From Auanema rhodensis (lineage: Eukaryota; Nematoda; Chromadorea; Rhabditida; Rhabditidae), in contig OZ059897.1 of the NCBI GenBank assembly GCA_964057225.1, positions 22,072,001 to 22,136,000 on the forward strand: a stretch of 64,000 bases of DNA, in the 5' to 3' direction. Below the pieces are notes generated by a model. The model was not told the origin of the DNA, did not search any database, and saw nothing but the letters and a program-made list of their open reading frames with translations. This document shows positions 37,841 through 51,040 of the stretch, one piece after another (position 1 is the first letter of the stretch; every line of letters starts with the position of its first letter). The translations under genes and the position numbers were made by a program.

Positions 37841-40304
37841 TATTAGTCTAAAAACAAATTTTTATTGATATTGCTTCATGGTAACCATGACTTTGAAATT
37901 TACGTGAACTTTAATTTATGCTAATTAATTGTACACGTGATGTGCACTTGGTATGTAACTCGCTTCACGTGAAAGATAAAGAGATGCGGTTTTCAAAATT
38001 AGATTCCCCATGTCCATATTAGTCTAAAAACAAATTTTTATTGATATTGGTGCATGGTAACCATGACTTTGAAATTTACGTGAACTTTAATTTATGCTAA
38101 TTAAATGTACACGTGATGTGCACTTGGTATGTAACTCGCTTCACGTGAAAGATAAAGAGATGCGGTTTTCAAAATTAGATTCCCCATGTCCATATTAGTC
38201 TAAAAACAAATTTTTATTGATATTGGTTCATGGTAACCATGACTTTGAAATTTACGTGAACTTTAATTTATGCTAATTAAATGTACACGTGATGTGCACT
38301 TGGTATGTAACTCGCTTCACGTGAAAGATAAAGAGATGCGGTTTTCAAAATTAGATTCCCCATGTCCATATTAATCTAAAAACAAATTTTTATTGATATT
38401 GGTTCATGGTAACCATGACTTTGAAATTTACGTGAACTTTAATTTATGCTAATTAAATGTACACGTGATGTGCACTTGGTATGTAACTCGCTTCACGTGA
38501 AAGATAAAGAGATGCGGTTTTCAAAATTAGATTCCCCATGTCCATATTAGTCTAAAAACAAATTTTTATTGATATTAGTTCATGGTAACCATGACTTTGA
38601 AATTTACGTGAACTTTAATTTATGCTAATTAAATGTACACGTGATGTGCACTTGGTATGTAACTCGCTTCACGTGAAAGATAAAGAGATGCGGTTTTCAA
38701 AATTAGATTCCCCATGTCCATATTAGTCTAAAAACAAATTTTTATTGATATTGGTTCATGGTAACCATGACTTTGAAATTTACGTGAACTTTAATTTATG
38801 CTAATTAAATGTACACGTGATGTGCACTTGGTATGTAACTCGCTTCACGTGAAAGATAAAGAGATGTGGTTTTCAAAATTAGATTCCCCATGTCCATATT
38901 AGTCTAAAAACAAATTTTTATTGATATTGCTTCATGGTAACCATGACTTTGAAAATTACGTGAACTTTAATTTATGCTAATTAAATGTACACGTGATGTG
39001 CACTTGGTATGTAACTCGCTTCACGTGAAAGATGAAGAGATGCGGTTTTCAAAATTAGATTCCCCATGTCCATATTAGTCTAAAAACAAATTTTTATTGA
39101 TATTGGTTCATGGTAACCATGACTTTGAAATTTACGTGAACTTTAATTTATGCTAATTAAATGTACACGTGATGTGCACTTGGTATGTAACTCGCTTCAC
39201 GTGAAAGATGAAGAGATGCGGTTTTCAAAATTAGATTCCTCATGTCCATATTAGTCTAAAAACAAATTTTTATTGATATTGGTTCATGGTAACCATGACT
39301 TTGAAATTTACGTGAACTTCAATTTATGCTAATTAAATGTACACGTGATGTGCACTTGGTATGTAACTCGCTTCACGTGAAAGATAAAGAGATGCGGTTT
39401 TCAAAATTAGATTCCCCATGTCCATATTAGTCTAAAAACAAATTTTTATTGATATTGGTTCATGGTAACCATGACTTTGAAATTTACGTGAACTTCAATT
39501 TATGCTAATTAAATGTACACGTGATGTGCACTTGGTATGTAACTCGCTTCACGTGAAAGATAAAGAGATGTGGTTTTCAAAATTAGATTCCCCATGTCCA
39601 TATTAGTCTAAAAACAAATTTTTATTGATATTGCTTCATGGTAACCATGACTTTGAAAATTACGTGAACTTTAATTTATGCTAATTAAATGTACACGTGA
39701 TGTGCACTTGGTATGTAACTCGCTTCACGTGAAAGATGAAGAGATGCGGTTTTCAAAATTAGATTCCCCATGTCCATATTAGTCTAAAAACAAATTTTTA
39801 TTGATATTGGTTCATGGTAACCATGACTTTGAAATTTACGTGAACTTTAATTTATGCTAATTAAATGTACACGTGATGTGCACTTGGTATGTAACTCGCT
39901 TCACGTGAAAGATGAAGAGATGCGGTTTTCAAAATTAGATTCCTCATGTCCATATTAGTCTAAAAACAAATTTTTATTGATATTGGTTCATGGTAACCAT
40001 GACTTTGAAATTTACGTGAACTTTAATTTATGCTAATTAAATGTACACGTGATGTGCACTTGGTATGTAACTCGCTTCACGTGGAAGATAAAGAGATGTG
40101 GTTTTCAAAATTAGATTCCCCATGTCCATATTAGTCTAAAAACAAATTTTTATTTATATTGGTGCATGGTAACCATGACTTTGAAATTTACGTGAACTTT
40201 AATTTATGCTAATTAAATGTACACGTGATGTGCACTTGGTATGTAACTCGCTTCACGTGAAAGATAAAGAGATGCGGTTTTCAAAATTAGATTCCCCATG
40301 TCCA
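37841..40304 (+). repeat. 14-monomer block, copy 1 (monomers 216-229)
   Basis: Markers in order: GCTT with A89T; GGTG; plain; G6A; AGTT; C147T; GCTT with T59A and A138G; A138G with C168T; T72C; T72C with C147T; GCTT with T59A and A138G; A138G with C168T; A132G with C147T; GGTG with G26T. Monomers 222-223 and 226-227 are the same pair, so a 4-monomer duplication is nested inside. Copy 2 follows at 2,464 bp. The left edge is fixed by monomer 215 (GCTT) against 229 (GGTG). Confidence 0.88.
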
Positions 40305-42768
40305 TATTAGTCTAAAAACAAATTTTTATTGATATTGCTTCATGGTAACCATGACTTTGAAATTTACGTGAACTTTAATTTATGCTAATTAATTGTACAC
40401 GTGATGTGCACTTGGTATGTAACTCGCTTCACGTGAAAGATAAAGAGATGCGGTTTTCAAAATTAGATTCCCCATGTCCATATTAGTCTAAAAACAAATT
40501 TTTATTGATATTGGTGCATGGTAACCATGACTTTGAAATTTACGTGAACTTTAATTTATGCTAATTAAATGTACACGTGATGTGCACTTGGTATGTAACT
40601 CGCTTCACGTGAAAGATAAAGAGATGCGGTTTTCAAAATTAGATTCCCCATGTCCATATTAGTCTAAAAACAAATTTTTATTGATATTGGTTCATGGTAA
40701 CCATGACTTTGAAATTTACGTGAACTTTAATTTATGCTAATTAAATGTACACGTGATGTGCACTTGGTATGTAACTCGCTTCACGTGAAAGATAAAGAGA
40801 TGCGGTTTTCAAAATTAGATTCCCCATGTCCATATTAATCTAAAAACAAATTTTTATTGATATTGGTTCATGGTAACCATGACTTTGAAATTTACGTGAA
40901 CTTTAATTTATGCTAATTAAATGTACACGTGATGTGCACTTGGTATGTAACTCGCTTCACGTGAAAGATAAAGAGATGCGGTTTTCAAAATTAGATTCCC
41001 CATGTCCATATTAGTCTAAAAACAAATTTTTATTGATATTAGTTCATGGTAACCATGACTTTGAAATTTACGTGAACTTTAATTTATGCTAATTAAATGT
41101 ACACGTGATGTGCACTTGGTATGTAACTCGCTTCACGTGAAAGATAAAGAGATGCGGTTTTCAAAATTAGATTCCCCATGTCCATATTAGTCTAAAAACA
41201 AATTTTTATTGATATTGGTTCATGGTAACCATGACTTTGAAATTTACGTGAACTTTAATTTATGCTAATTAAATGTACACGTGATGTGCACTTGGTATGT
41301 AACTCGCTTCACGTGAAAGATAAAGAGATGTGGTTTTCAAAATTAGATTCCCCATGTCCATATTAGTCTAAAAACAAATTTTTATTGATATTGCTTCATG
41401 GTAACCATGACTTTGAAAATTACGTGAACTTTAATTTATGCTAATTAAATGTACACGTGATGTGCACTTGGTATGTAACTCGCTTCACGTGAAAGATGAA
41501 GAGATGCGGTTTTCAAAATTAGATTCCCCATGTCCATATTAGTCTAAAAACAAATTTTTATTGATATTGGTTCATGGTAACCATGACTTTGAAATTTACG
41601 TGAACTTTAATTTATGCTAATTAAATGTACACGTGATGTGCACTTGGTATGTAACTCGCTTCACGTGAAAGATGAAGAGATGCGGTTTTCAAAATTAGAT
41701 TCCTCATGTCCATATTAGTCTAAAAACAAATTTTTATTGATATTGGTTCATGGTAACCATGACTTTGAAATTTACGTGAACTTCAATTTATGCTAATTAA
41801 ATGTACACGTGATGTGCACTTGGTATGTAACTCGCTTCACGTGAAAGATAAAGAGATGCGGTTTTCAAAATTAGATTCCCCATGTCCATATTAGTCTAAA
41901 AACAAATTTTTATTGATATTGGTTCATGGTAACCATGACTTTGAAATTTACGTGAACTTCAATTTATGCTAATTAAATGTACACGTGATGTGCACTTGGT
42001 ATGTAACTCGCTTCACGTGAAAGATAAAGAGATGTGGTTTTCAAAATTAGATTCCCCATGTCCATATTAGTCTAAAAACAAATTTTTATTGATATTGCTT
42101 CATGGTAACCATGACTTTGAAAATTACGTGAACTTTAATTTATGCTAATTAAATGTACACGTGATGTGCACTTGGTATGTAACTCGCTTCACGTGAAAGA
42201 TGAAGAGATGCGGTTTTCAAAATTAGATTCCCCATGTCCATATTAGTCTAAAAACAAATTTTTATTGATATTGGTTCATGGTAACCATGACTTTGAAATT
42301 TACGTGAACTTTAATTTATGCTAATTAAATGTACACGTGATGTGCACTTGGTATGTAACTCGCTTCACGTGAAAGATGAAGAGATGCGGTTTTCAAAATT
42401 AGATTCCTCATGTCCATATTAGTCTAAAAACAAATTTTTATTGATATTGGTTCATGGTAACCATGACTTTGAAATTTACGTGAACTTTAATTTATGCTAA
42501 TTAAATGTACACGTGATGTGCACTTGGTATGTAACTCGCTTCACGTGGAAGATAAAGAGATGTGGTTTTCAAAATTAGATTCCCCATGTCCATATTAGTC
42601 TAAAAACAAATTTTTATTTATATTGGTGCATGGTAACCATGACTTTGAAATTTACGTGAACTTTAATTTATGCTAATTAAATGTACACGTGATGTGCACT
42701 TGGTATGTAACTCGCTTCACGTGAAAGATAAAGAGATGCGGTTTTCAAAATTAGATTCCCCATGTCCA
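40305..42768 (+). repeat. 14-monomer block, copy 2 (monomers 230-243)
   Basis: Every marker of 37841-40304 recurs in order, including rare G6A, T59A, T72C, A132G and G26T and the nested 4-monomer duplication. I saw no difference at the tracked positions. After it, monomer 244 is AGTT with C147T rather than GCTT with A89T, so the register ends at 42768. Confidence 0.88.
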
Positions 42769-43120
42769 TATTAGTCTAAAAACAAATTTTTATTGATATT
42801 AGTTCATGGTAACCATGACTTTGAAATTTACGTGAACTTTAATTTATGCTAATTAAATGTACACGTGATGTGCACTTGGTATGTAACTCGCTTCACGTGA
42901 AAGATAAAGAGATGTGGTTTTCAAAATTAGATTCCCCATGTCCATATTAGTCTAAAAACAAATTTTTATTGATATTGCTTCATGGTAACCATGACTTTGA
43001 AATTTACGTGAACTTTAATTTATGCTAATTAAATGTACACGTGATGTGCACTTGGTATGTAACTCGCTTCACGTGAAAGATAAAGAGATGCGGTTTTCAA
43101 AATTAGATTCTCCATGTCCA

Positions 43121-45584
43121 TATTAGTCTAAAAACAAATTTTTATTGATATTGCTTCATGGTAACCATGACTTTGAAATTTACGTGAACTTTAATTTATG
43201 CTAATTAATTGTACACGTGATGTGCACTTGGTATGTAACTCGCTTCACGTGAAAGATAAAGAGATGCGGTTTTCAAAATTAGATTCCCCATGTCCATATT
43301 AGTCTAAAAACAAATTTTTATTGATATTGGTGCATGGTAACCATGACTTTGAAATTTACGTGAACTTTAATTTATGCTAATTAAATGTACACGTGATGTG
43401 CACTTGGTATGTAACTCGCTTCACGTGAAAGATAAAGAGATGCGGTTTTCAAAATTAGATTCCCCATGTCCATATTAGTCTAAAAACAAATTTTTATTGA
43501 TATTGGTGCATGGTAACCATGACTTTGAAATTTACGTGAACTTCAATTTATGCTAATTAAATGTACACGTGATGTGCACTTGGTATGTAACTCGCTTCAC
43601 ATGAAAGATAAAGAGATGCGGTTTTCAAAATTAGATTCCCCATGTCCATATTAGTCTAAAAACAAATTTTCATTGATATTAGTTCATGGTAACCATGACT
43701 TTGAAATTTACGTGAACTTTAATTTATGCTAATTAAATGTACACGTGATGTGCACTTGGTATGTAACTCGCTTCACGTGAAAGATAAAGAGATGCGGTTT
43801 TCAAAATTAGATTCCCCATGTCCATATTAGTCTAAAAACAAATTTTTATTGATATTGGTTCATGGTAACCATGACTTTGAAATTTACGTGAACTTTAATT
43901 TATGCTAATTAAATGTACACGTGATGTGCACTTGGTATGTAACTCGCTTCACGTGAAAGATAAAGAGATGTGGTTTTCAAAATTAGATTCCCCATGTCCA
44001 TATTAGTCTAAAAACAAATTTTTATTGATATTGCTTCATGGTAACCATGACTTTGAAAATTACGTGAACTTTAATTTATGCTAATTAAATGTACACGTGA
44101 TGTGCACTTGGTATGTAACTCGCTTCACGTGAAAGATGAAGAGATGCGGTTTTCAAAATTAGATTCCTCATGTCCATATTAGTCTAAAAACAAATTTTTA
44201 TTGATATTGGTTCATGGTAACCATGACTTTGAAATTTACGTGAACTTTAATTTATGCTAATTAAATGTACACGTGATGTGCACTTGGTATGTAACTCGCT
44301 TCACGTGGAAGATAAAGAGATGTGGTTTTCAAAATTAGATTCCCCATGTCCATATTAGTCTAAAAACAAATTTTTATTGATATTGCTTCATGGTAACCAT
44401 GACTTTGAAATTTACGTGAACTTTAATTTATGCTAATTAATTGTACACGTGATGTGCACTTGGTATGTAACTCGCTTCACGTGAAAGATAAAGAGATGCG
44501 GTTTTCAAAATTAGATTCCCCATGTCCATATTAGTCTAAAAACAAATTTTTATTGATATTGGTGCATGGTAACCATGACTTTGAAATTTACGTGAACTTT
44601 AATTTATGCTAATTAAATGTACACGTGATGTGCACTTGGTATGTAACTCGCTTCACGTGAAAGATAAAGAGATGCGGTTTTCAAAATTAGATTCCCCATG
44701 TCCATATTAGTCTAAAAACAAATTTTTATTGATATTGGTGCATGGTAACCATGACTTTGAAATTTACGTGAACTTCAATTTATGCTAATTAAATGTACAC
44801 GTGATGTGCACTTGGTATGTAACTCGCTTCACATGAAAGATAAAGAGATGCGGTTTTCAAAATTAGATTCCCCATGTCCATATTAGTCTAAAAACAAATT
44901 TTTATTGATATTAGTTCATGGTAACCATGACTTTGAAATTTACGTGAACTTTAATTTATGCTAATTAAATGTACACGTGATGTGCACTTGGTATGTAACT
45001 CGCTTCACGTGAAAGATAAAGAGATGCGGTTTTCAAAATTAGATTCCCCATGTCCATATTAGTCTAAAAACAAATTTTTATTGATATTGGTTCATGGTAA
45101 CCATGACTTTGAAATTTACGTGAACTTTAATTTATGCTAATTAAATGTACACGTGATGTGCACTTGGTATGTAACTCGCTTCACGTGAAAGATAAAGAGA
45201 TGTGGTTTTCAAAATTAGATTCCCCATGTCCATATTAGTCTAAAAACAAATTTTTATTGATATTGCTTCATGGTAACCATGACTTTGAAAATTACGTGAA
45301 CTTTAATTTATGCTAATTAAATGTACACGTGATGTGCACTTGGTATGTAACTCGCTTCACGTGAAAGATGAAGAGATGCGGTTTTCAAAATTAGATTCCT
45401 CATGTCCATATTAGTCTAAAAACAAATTTTTATTGATATTGGTTCATGGTAACCATGACTTTGAAATTTACGTGAACTTTAATTTATGCTAATTAAATGT
45501 ACACGTGATGTGCACTTGGTATGTAACTCGCTTCACGTGGAAGATAAAGAGATGTGGTTTTCAAAATTAGATTCCCCATGTCCA
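43121..45584 (+). repeat. 7-monomer duplication (monomers 246-252 and 253-259)
   Basis: The series GCTT with A89T; GGTG; GGTG with T72C and G129A; AGTT; C147T; GCTT with T59A, A138G and C168T; A132G with C147T occupies 43121-44352 and 44353-45584 (1,232 bp each). The only private change noticed is T23C in 249. The block looks derived from the 14-monomer block by loss of monomers, as the fused monomers 251 and 258 show. Confidence 0.86.
44001..44176 (+). repeat. Chimeric monomer 251 (fusion of two neighbouring types)
   Basis: In the 14-monomer block T59A marks one monomer (222/226) and C168T the next (223/227); A138G is in both. Here T59A, A138G and C168T are in a single monomer, followed by the A132G type that normally follows the second one. 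This is the expected product of a one-monomer deletion with the junction between positions 59 and 168. The same fusion is in monomer 258 (45233-45408) through the 7-monomer duplication. Confidence 0.82.
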
Positions 45585-46112
45585 TATTAGTCTAAAAACA
45601 AATTTTTATTGATATTGCTTCATGGTAACCATGACTTTGAAATTTACGTGAACTTTAATTTATGCTAATTAAATGTACACGTGATGTGCACTTGGTATGT
45701 AACTCGCTTCACGTGAAAGATAAAGAGATGCGGTTTTCAAAATTAGATTCCCCATGTCCATATTAGTCTAAAAACAAATTTTTATTGATATTGGTTCATG
45801 GTAACCATGACTTTGAAATTTACGTGAACTTTAATTTATGCTAATTAAATGTACACGTGATGTGCACTTGGTATGTAACTCGCTTCACGTGAAAGATAAA
45901 GAGATGCGGTTTTCAAAATTAGATTCTCCATGTCCATATTAGTCTAAAAACAAATTTTTATTGATATTGCTTCATGGTAACCATGACTTTGAAATTTACG
46001 TGAACTTTAATTTATGCTAATTAATTGTACACGTGATGTGCACTTGGTATGTAACTCGCTTCACGTGAAAGATAAAGAGATGCGGTTTTCAAAATTAGAT
46101 TCCCCATGTCCA

Positions 46113-46816
46113 TATTAGTCTAAAAACAAATTTTTATTGATATTGGTGCATGGTAACCATGACTTTGAAATTTACGTGAACTTTAATTTATGCTAATTAA
46201 ATGTACACGTGATGTGCACTTGGTATGTAACTCGCTTCACGTGAAAGATAAAGAGATGCGGTTTTCAAAATTAGATTCCCCATGTCCATATTAGTCTAAA
46301 AACAAATTTTTATTGATATTGGTGCATGGTAACCATGACTTTGAAATTTACGTGAACTTTAATTTATGCTAATTAAATGTACACGTGATGTGCACTTGGT
46401 ATGTAACTCGCTTCACGTGAAAGATAAAGAGATGCGGTTTTCAAAATTAGATTCCCCATGTCCATATTAGTCTAAAAACAAATTTTTATTGATATTGGTG
46501 CATGGTAACCATGACTTTGAAATTTACGTGAACTTTAATTTATGCTAATTAAATGTACACGTGATGTGCACTTGGTATGTAACTCGCTTCACGTGAAAGA
46601 TAAAGAGATGCGGTTTTCAAAATTAGATTCCCCATGTCCATATTAGTCTAAAAACAAATTTTTATTGATATTGGTGCATGGTAACCATGACTTTGAAATT
46701 TACGTGAACTTTAATTTATGCTAATTAAATGTACACGTGATGTGCACTTGGTATGTAACTCGCTTCACGTGAAAGATAAAGAGATGTGGTTTTCAAAATT
46801 AGATTCCCCATGTCCA
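46113..46816 (+). repeat. Run of four GGTG monomers (263-266)
   Basis: Four consecutive GGTG-class monomers, the last also with C147T. Elsewhere GGTG monomers occur as ones, twos or threes. A local amplification of a single monomer is the simplest explanation. Confidence 0.7.
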
Positions 46817-48224
46817 TATTAGTCTAAAAACAAATTTTTATTGATATTGCTTCATGGTAACCATGACTTTGAAATTTACGTGAACTTTAATTTATGCTAA
46901 TTAAATGTACACGTGATGTGCACTTGGTATGTAACTCGCTTCACGTGAAAGATGAAGAGATGCGGTTTTCAAAATTAGATTCCCCATGTCCATATTAGTC
47001 TAAAAACAAATTTTTATTGATATTGGTTCATGGTAACCATGACTTTGAAATTTACGTGAACTTTAATTTATGCTAATTAAATGTACACGTGATGTGCACT
47101 TGGTATGTAACTCGCTTCACGTGAAAGATGAAGAGATGCGGTTTTCAAAATTAGATTCCTCATGTCCATATTAGTCTAAAAACAAATTTTTATTGATATT
47201 GGTTCATGGTAACCATGACTTTGAAATTTACGTGAACTTTAATTTATGCTAATTAAATGTACACGTGATGTGCACTTGGTATGTAACTCGCTTCACGTGA
47301 AAGATAAAGAGATGCGGTTTTCAAAATTAGATTCCCCATGTCCATATTAGTCTAAAAACAAATTTTTATTGATATTGGTTCATGGTAACCATGACTTTGA
47401 AATTTACGTGAACTTTAATTTATGCTAATTAAATGTACACGTGATGTGCACTTGGTATGTAACTCGCTTCACGTGAAAGATAAAGAGATGCGGTTTTCAA
47501 AATTAGATTCCCCATGTCCATATTAGTCTAAAAACAAATTTTTATTGATATTGCTTCATGGTAACCATGACTTTGAAATTTACGTGAACTTTAATTTATG
47601 CTAATTAAATGTACACGTGATGTGCACTTGGTATGTAACTCGCTTCACGTGAAAGATGAAGAGATGCGGTTTTCAAAATTAGATTCCCCATGTCCATATT
47701 AGTCTAAAAACAAATTTTTATTGATATTGGTTCATGGTAACCATGACTTTGAAATTTACGTGAACTTTAATTTATGCTAATTAAATGTACACGTGATGTG
47801 CACTTGGTATGTAACTCGCTTCACGTGAAAGATGAAGAGATGCGGTTTTCAAAATTAGATTCCTCATGTCCATATTAGTCTAAAAACAATTTTTTATTGA
47901 TATTGGTTCATGGTAACCATGACTTTGAAATTTACGTGAACTTTAATTTATGCTAATTAAATGTACACGTGATGTGCACTTGGTATGTAACTCGCTTCAC
48001 GTGAAAGATAAAGAGATGTGGTTTTCAAAATTAGATTCCCCATGTCCATATTAGTCTAAAAACAAATTTTTATTGATATTGGTGCATGGTAACCATGACT
48101 TTGAAATTTACGTGAACTTTAATTTATGCTAATTAAATGTACACGTGATGTGCACTTGGTATGTAACTCGCTTCACGTGAAAGATAAAGAGATGCGGTTT
48201 TCAAAATTAGATTCCCCATGTCCA
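46817..48224 (+). repeat. 4-monomer repeat (monomers 267-270 and 271-274)
   Basis: GCTT with A138G, then A138G with C168T, occurs at 46817 and again at 47521. The order parallels monomers 222-229 of the 14-monomer block but without T59A and T72C, so it is either a related ancestor-like version or a converted one. Monomer 273 has a private A18T and carries C147T; 274 is GGTG without G26T. Confidence 0.75.
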
Positions 48225-49808
48225 TATTAGTCTAAAAACAAATGTTTATTGATATTGGTTCATGGTAACCATGACTTTGAAATTTACGTGAACTTTAATT
48301 TATGCTAATTAAATGTACACGTGATGTGCACTTGGTATGTAACTCGCTTCACGTGAAAGATAAAGAGATGCGGTTTTCAAAATTAGATTCCCCATATCCA
48401 TATTAGTCTAAAAACAAATTTTTATTGATATTAGTTCATGGTAACCATGACTTTGAAATTTACGTGAACTTTAATTTATGCTAATTAAATGTACACGTGA
48501 TGTGCACTTGGTATGTAACTCGCTTCACGTGAAAGATAAAGAGATGTGGTTTTCAAAATTAGATTCCCCATGTCCATATTAGTCTAAAAACAAATTTTTA
48601 TTGATATTGCTTCATGGTAACCATGACTTTGAAATTTACGTGAACTTTAATTTATGCTAATTAAATGTACACGTGATGTGCACTTGGTATGTAACTCGCT
48701 TCACGTGAAAGATAAAGAGATGCGGTTTTCAAAATTAGATTCTCCATGTCCATATTAGTCTAAAAACAAATTTTTATTGATATTGCTTCATGGTAACCAT
48801 GACTTTGAAATTTACGTGAACTTTAATTTATGCTAATTAATTGTACACGTGATGTGCACTAGGTATGTAACTCGCTTCACGTGAAAGATAAAGAGATGCG
48901 GTTTTCAAAATTAGATTCCCCATGTCCATATTAGTCTAAAAACAAATTTTTATTGATATTGGTGCATGGTAACCATGACTTTGAAATTTACGTGAACTTT
49001 AATTTATGCTAATTAAATGTACACGTGATGTGCACTTGGTATGTAACTCGCTTCACGTGAAAGATAAAGAGATGCGGTTTTCAAAATTAGATTCCCCATG
49101 TCCATATTAGTCTAAAAACAAATTTTTATTGATATTGGTTCATGGTAACCATGACTTTGAAATTTACGTGAACTTTAATTTATGCTAATTAAATGTACAC
49201 GTGATGTGCACTTGGTATGTAACTCGCTTCACGTGAAAGATAAAGAGATGCGGTTTTCAAAATTAGATTCCCCATGTCCATATTAGTCTAAAAACAAATT
49301 TTTATTGATATTGGTGCATGGTAACCATGACTTTGAAATTTACGTGAACTTTAATTTATGCTAATTAAATGTACACGTGATGTGCACTTGGTATGTAACT
49401 CGCTTCACGTGAAAGATAAAGAGATGCGGTTTTCAAAATTAGATTCCCCATGTCCATATTAGTCTAAAAACAAATTTTTATTGATATTGGTTCATGGTAA
49501 CCATGACTTTGAAATTTACGTGAACTTTAATTTATGCTAATTAAATGTACACGTGATGTGCACTTGGTATGTAACTCGCTTCACGTGAAAGATAAAGAGA
49601 TGCGGTTTTCAAAATTAGATCCCCCATGTCCATATTAGTCTAAAAACAAATTTTTATTGATATTGGTTCATGGTAACCATGACTTTGAAATTTACGTGAA
49701 CTTTAATTTATGCTAATTAAATGTACACGTGATGTGCACTTGGTATGTAACTCGCTTCACGTGAAAGATAAAGAGATGCGGTTTTCAAAATTAGATTCCC
49801 CATGTCCA
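48225..49808 (+). repeat. Mixed stretch (monomers 275-283)
   Basis: Monomers 276-279 (AGTT with C147T; GCTT ending C167T; GCTT with A89T; GGTG) repeat the order of 244-247 (42769-43472), 32 monomers apart. Private changes: T21G in 275, T109A in 278, T165C in 282. No local tandem duplication is evident. Confidence 0.68.
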
Positions 49809-51040
49809 TATTAGTCTAAAAACAAATTTTTATTGATATTAGTTCATGGTAACCATGACTTTGAAATTTACGTGAACTTTAATTTATGCTAATTAAATGT
49901 ACACGTGATGTGCACTTGGTATGTAACTCGCTTCACGTGAAAGATAAAGAGATGCGGTTTTCAAAATTAGATTCCCCATGTCCATATTAGTCTAAAAACA
50001 AATTTTTATTGATATTGGTTCATGGTAACCATGACTTTGAAATTTACGTGAACTTTAATTTATGCTAATTAAATGTACACGTGATGTGCACTTGGTATGT
50101 AACTCGCTTCACGTGAAAGATAAAGAGATGTGGTTTTCAAAATTAGATTCCCCATGTCCATATTAGTCTAAAAACAAATTTTTATTGATATTGCTTCATG
50201 GTAACCATGACTTTGAAATTTACGTGAACTTTAATTTATGCTAATTAATTGTACACGTGATGTGCACTTGGTATGTAACTCGCTTCACGTGAAAGATAAA
50301 GAGATGCGGTTTTCAAAATTAGATTCCCCATGTCCATATTAGTCTAAAAACAAATTTTTATTGATATTGGTTCATGGTAACCATGACTTTGAAATTTACG
50401 TGAACTTTAATTTATGCTAATTAAATGTACACGTGATGTGCACTTGGTATGTAACTCGCTTCACGTGAAAGATAAAGAGATGCGGTTTTCAAAATTAGAT
50501 TCCCCATGTCCATATTAGTCTAAAAACAAATTTTTATTGATATTAGTTCATGGTAACCATGACTTTGAAATTTACGTGAACTTTAATTTATGCTAATTAA
50601 ATGTACACGTGATGTGCACTTGGTATGTAACTCGCTTCACGTGAAAGATAAAGAGATGCGGTTTTCAAAATTAGATTCCCCATGTCCATATTAGTCTAAA
50701 AACAAATTTTTATTGATATTGGTTCATGGTAACCATGACTTTGAAATTTACGTGAACTTTAATTTATGCTAATTAAATGTACACGTGATGTGCACTTGGT
50801 ATGTAACTCGCTTCACGTGAAAGATAAAGAGATGTGGTTTTCAAAATTAGATTCCCCATGTCCATATTAGTCTAAAAACAAATTTTTATTGATATTGCTT
50901 CATGGTAACCATGACTTTGAAATTTACGTGAACTTTAATTTATGCTAATTAATTGTACACGTGATGTGCACTTGGTATGTAACTCGCTTCACGTGAAAGA
51001 TAAAGAGATGCGGTTTTCAAAATTAGATTCCCCATGTCCA
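49809..51040 (+). repeat. 4-monomer repeat (monomers 284-287 and 288-290)
   Basis: AGTT, GGTT with C147T, GCTT with A89T, GGTT occupies 49809-50512, and the first three types follow again at 50513-51040 before GGTG with A138G starts the next pattern. The AGTT / C147T / A89T triplet is the recurring core of the rest of the window. Confidence 0.75.
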
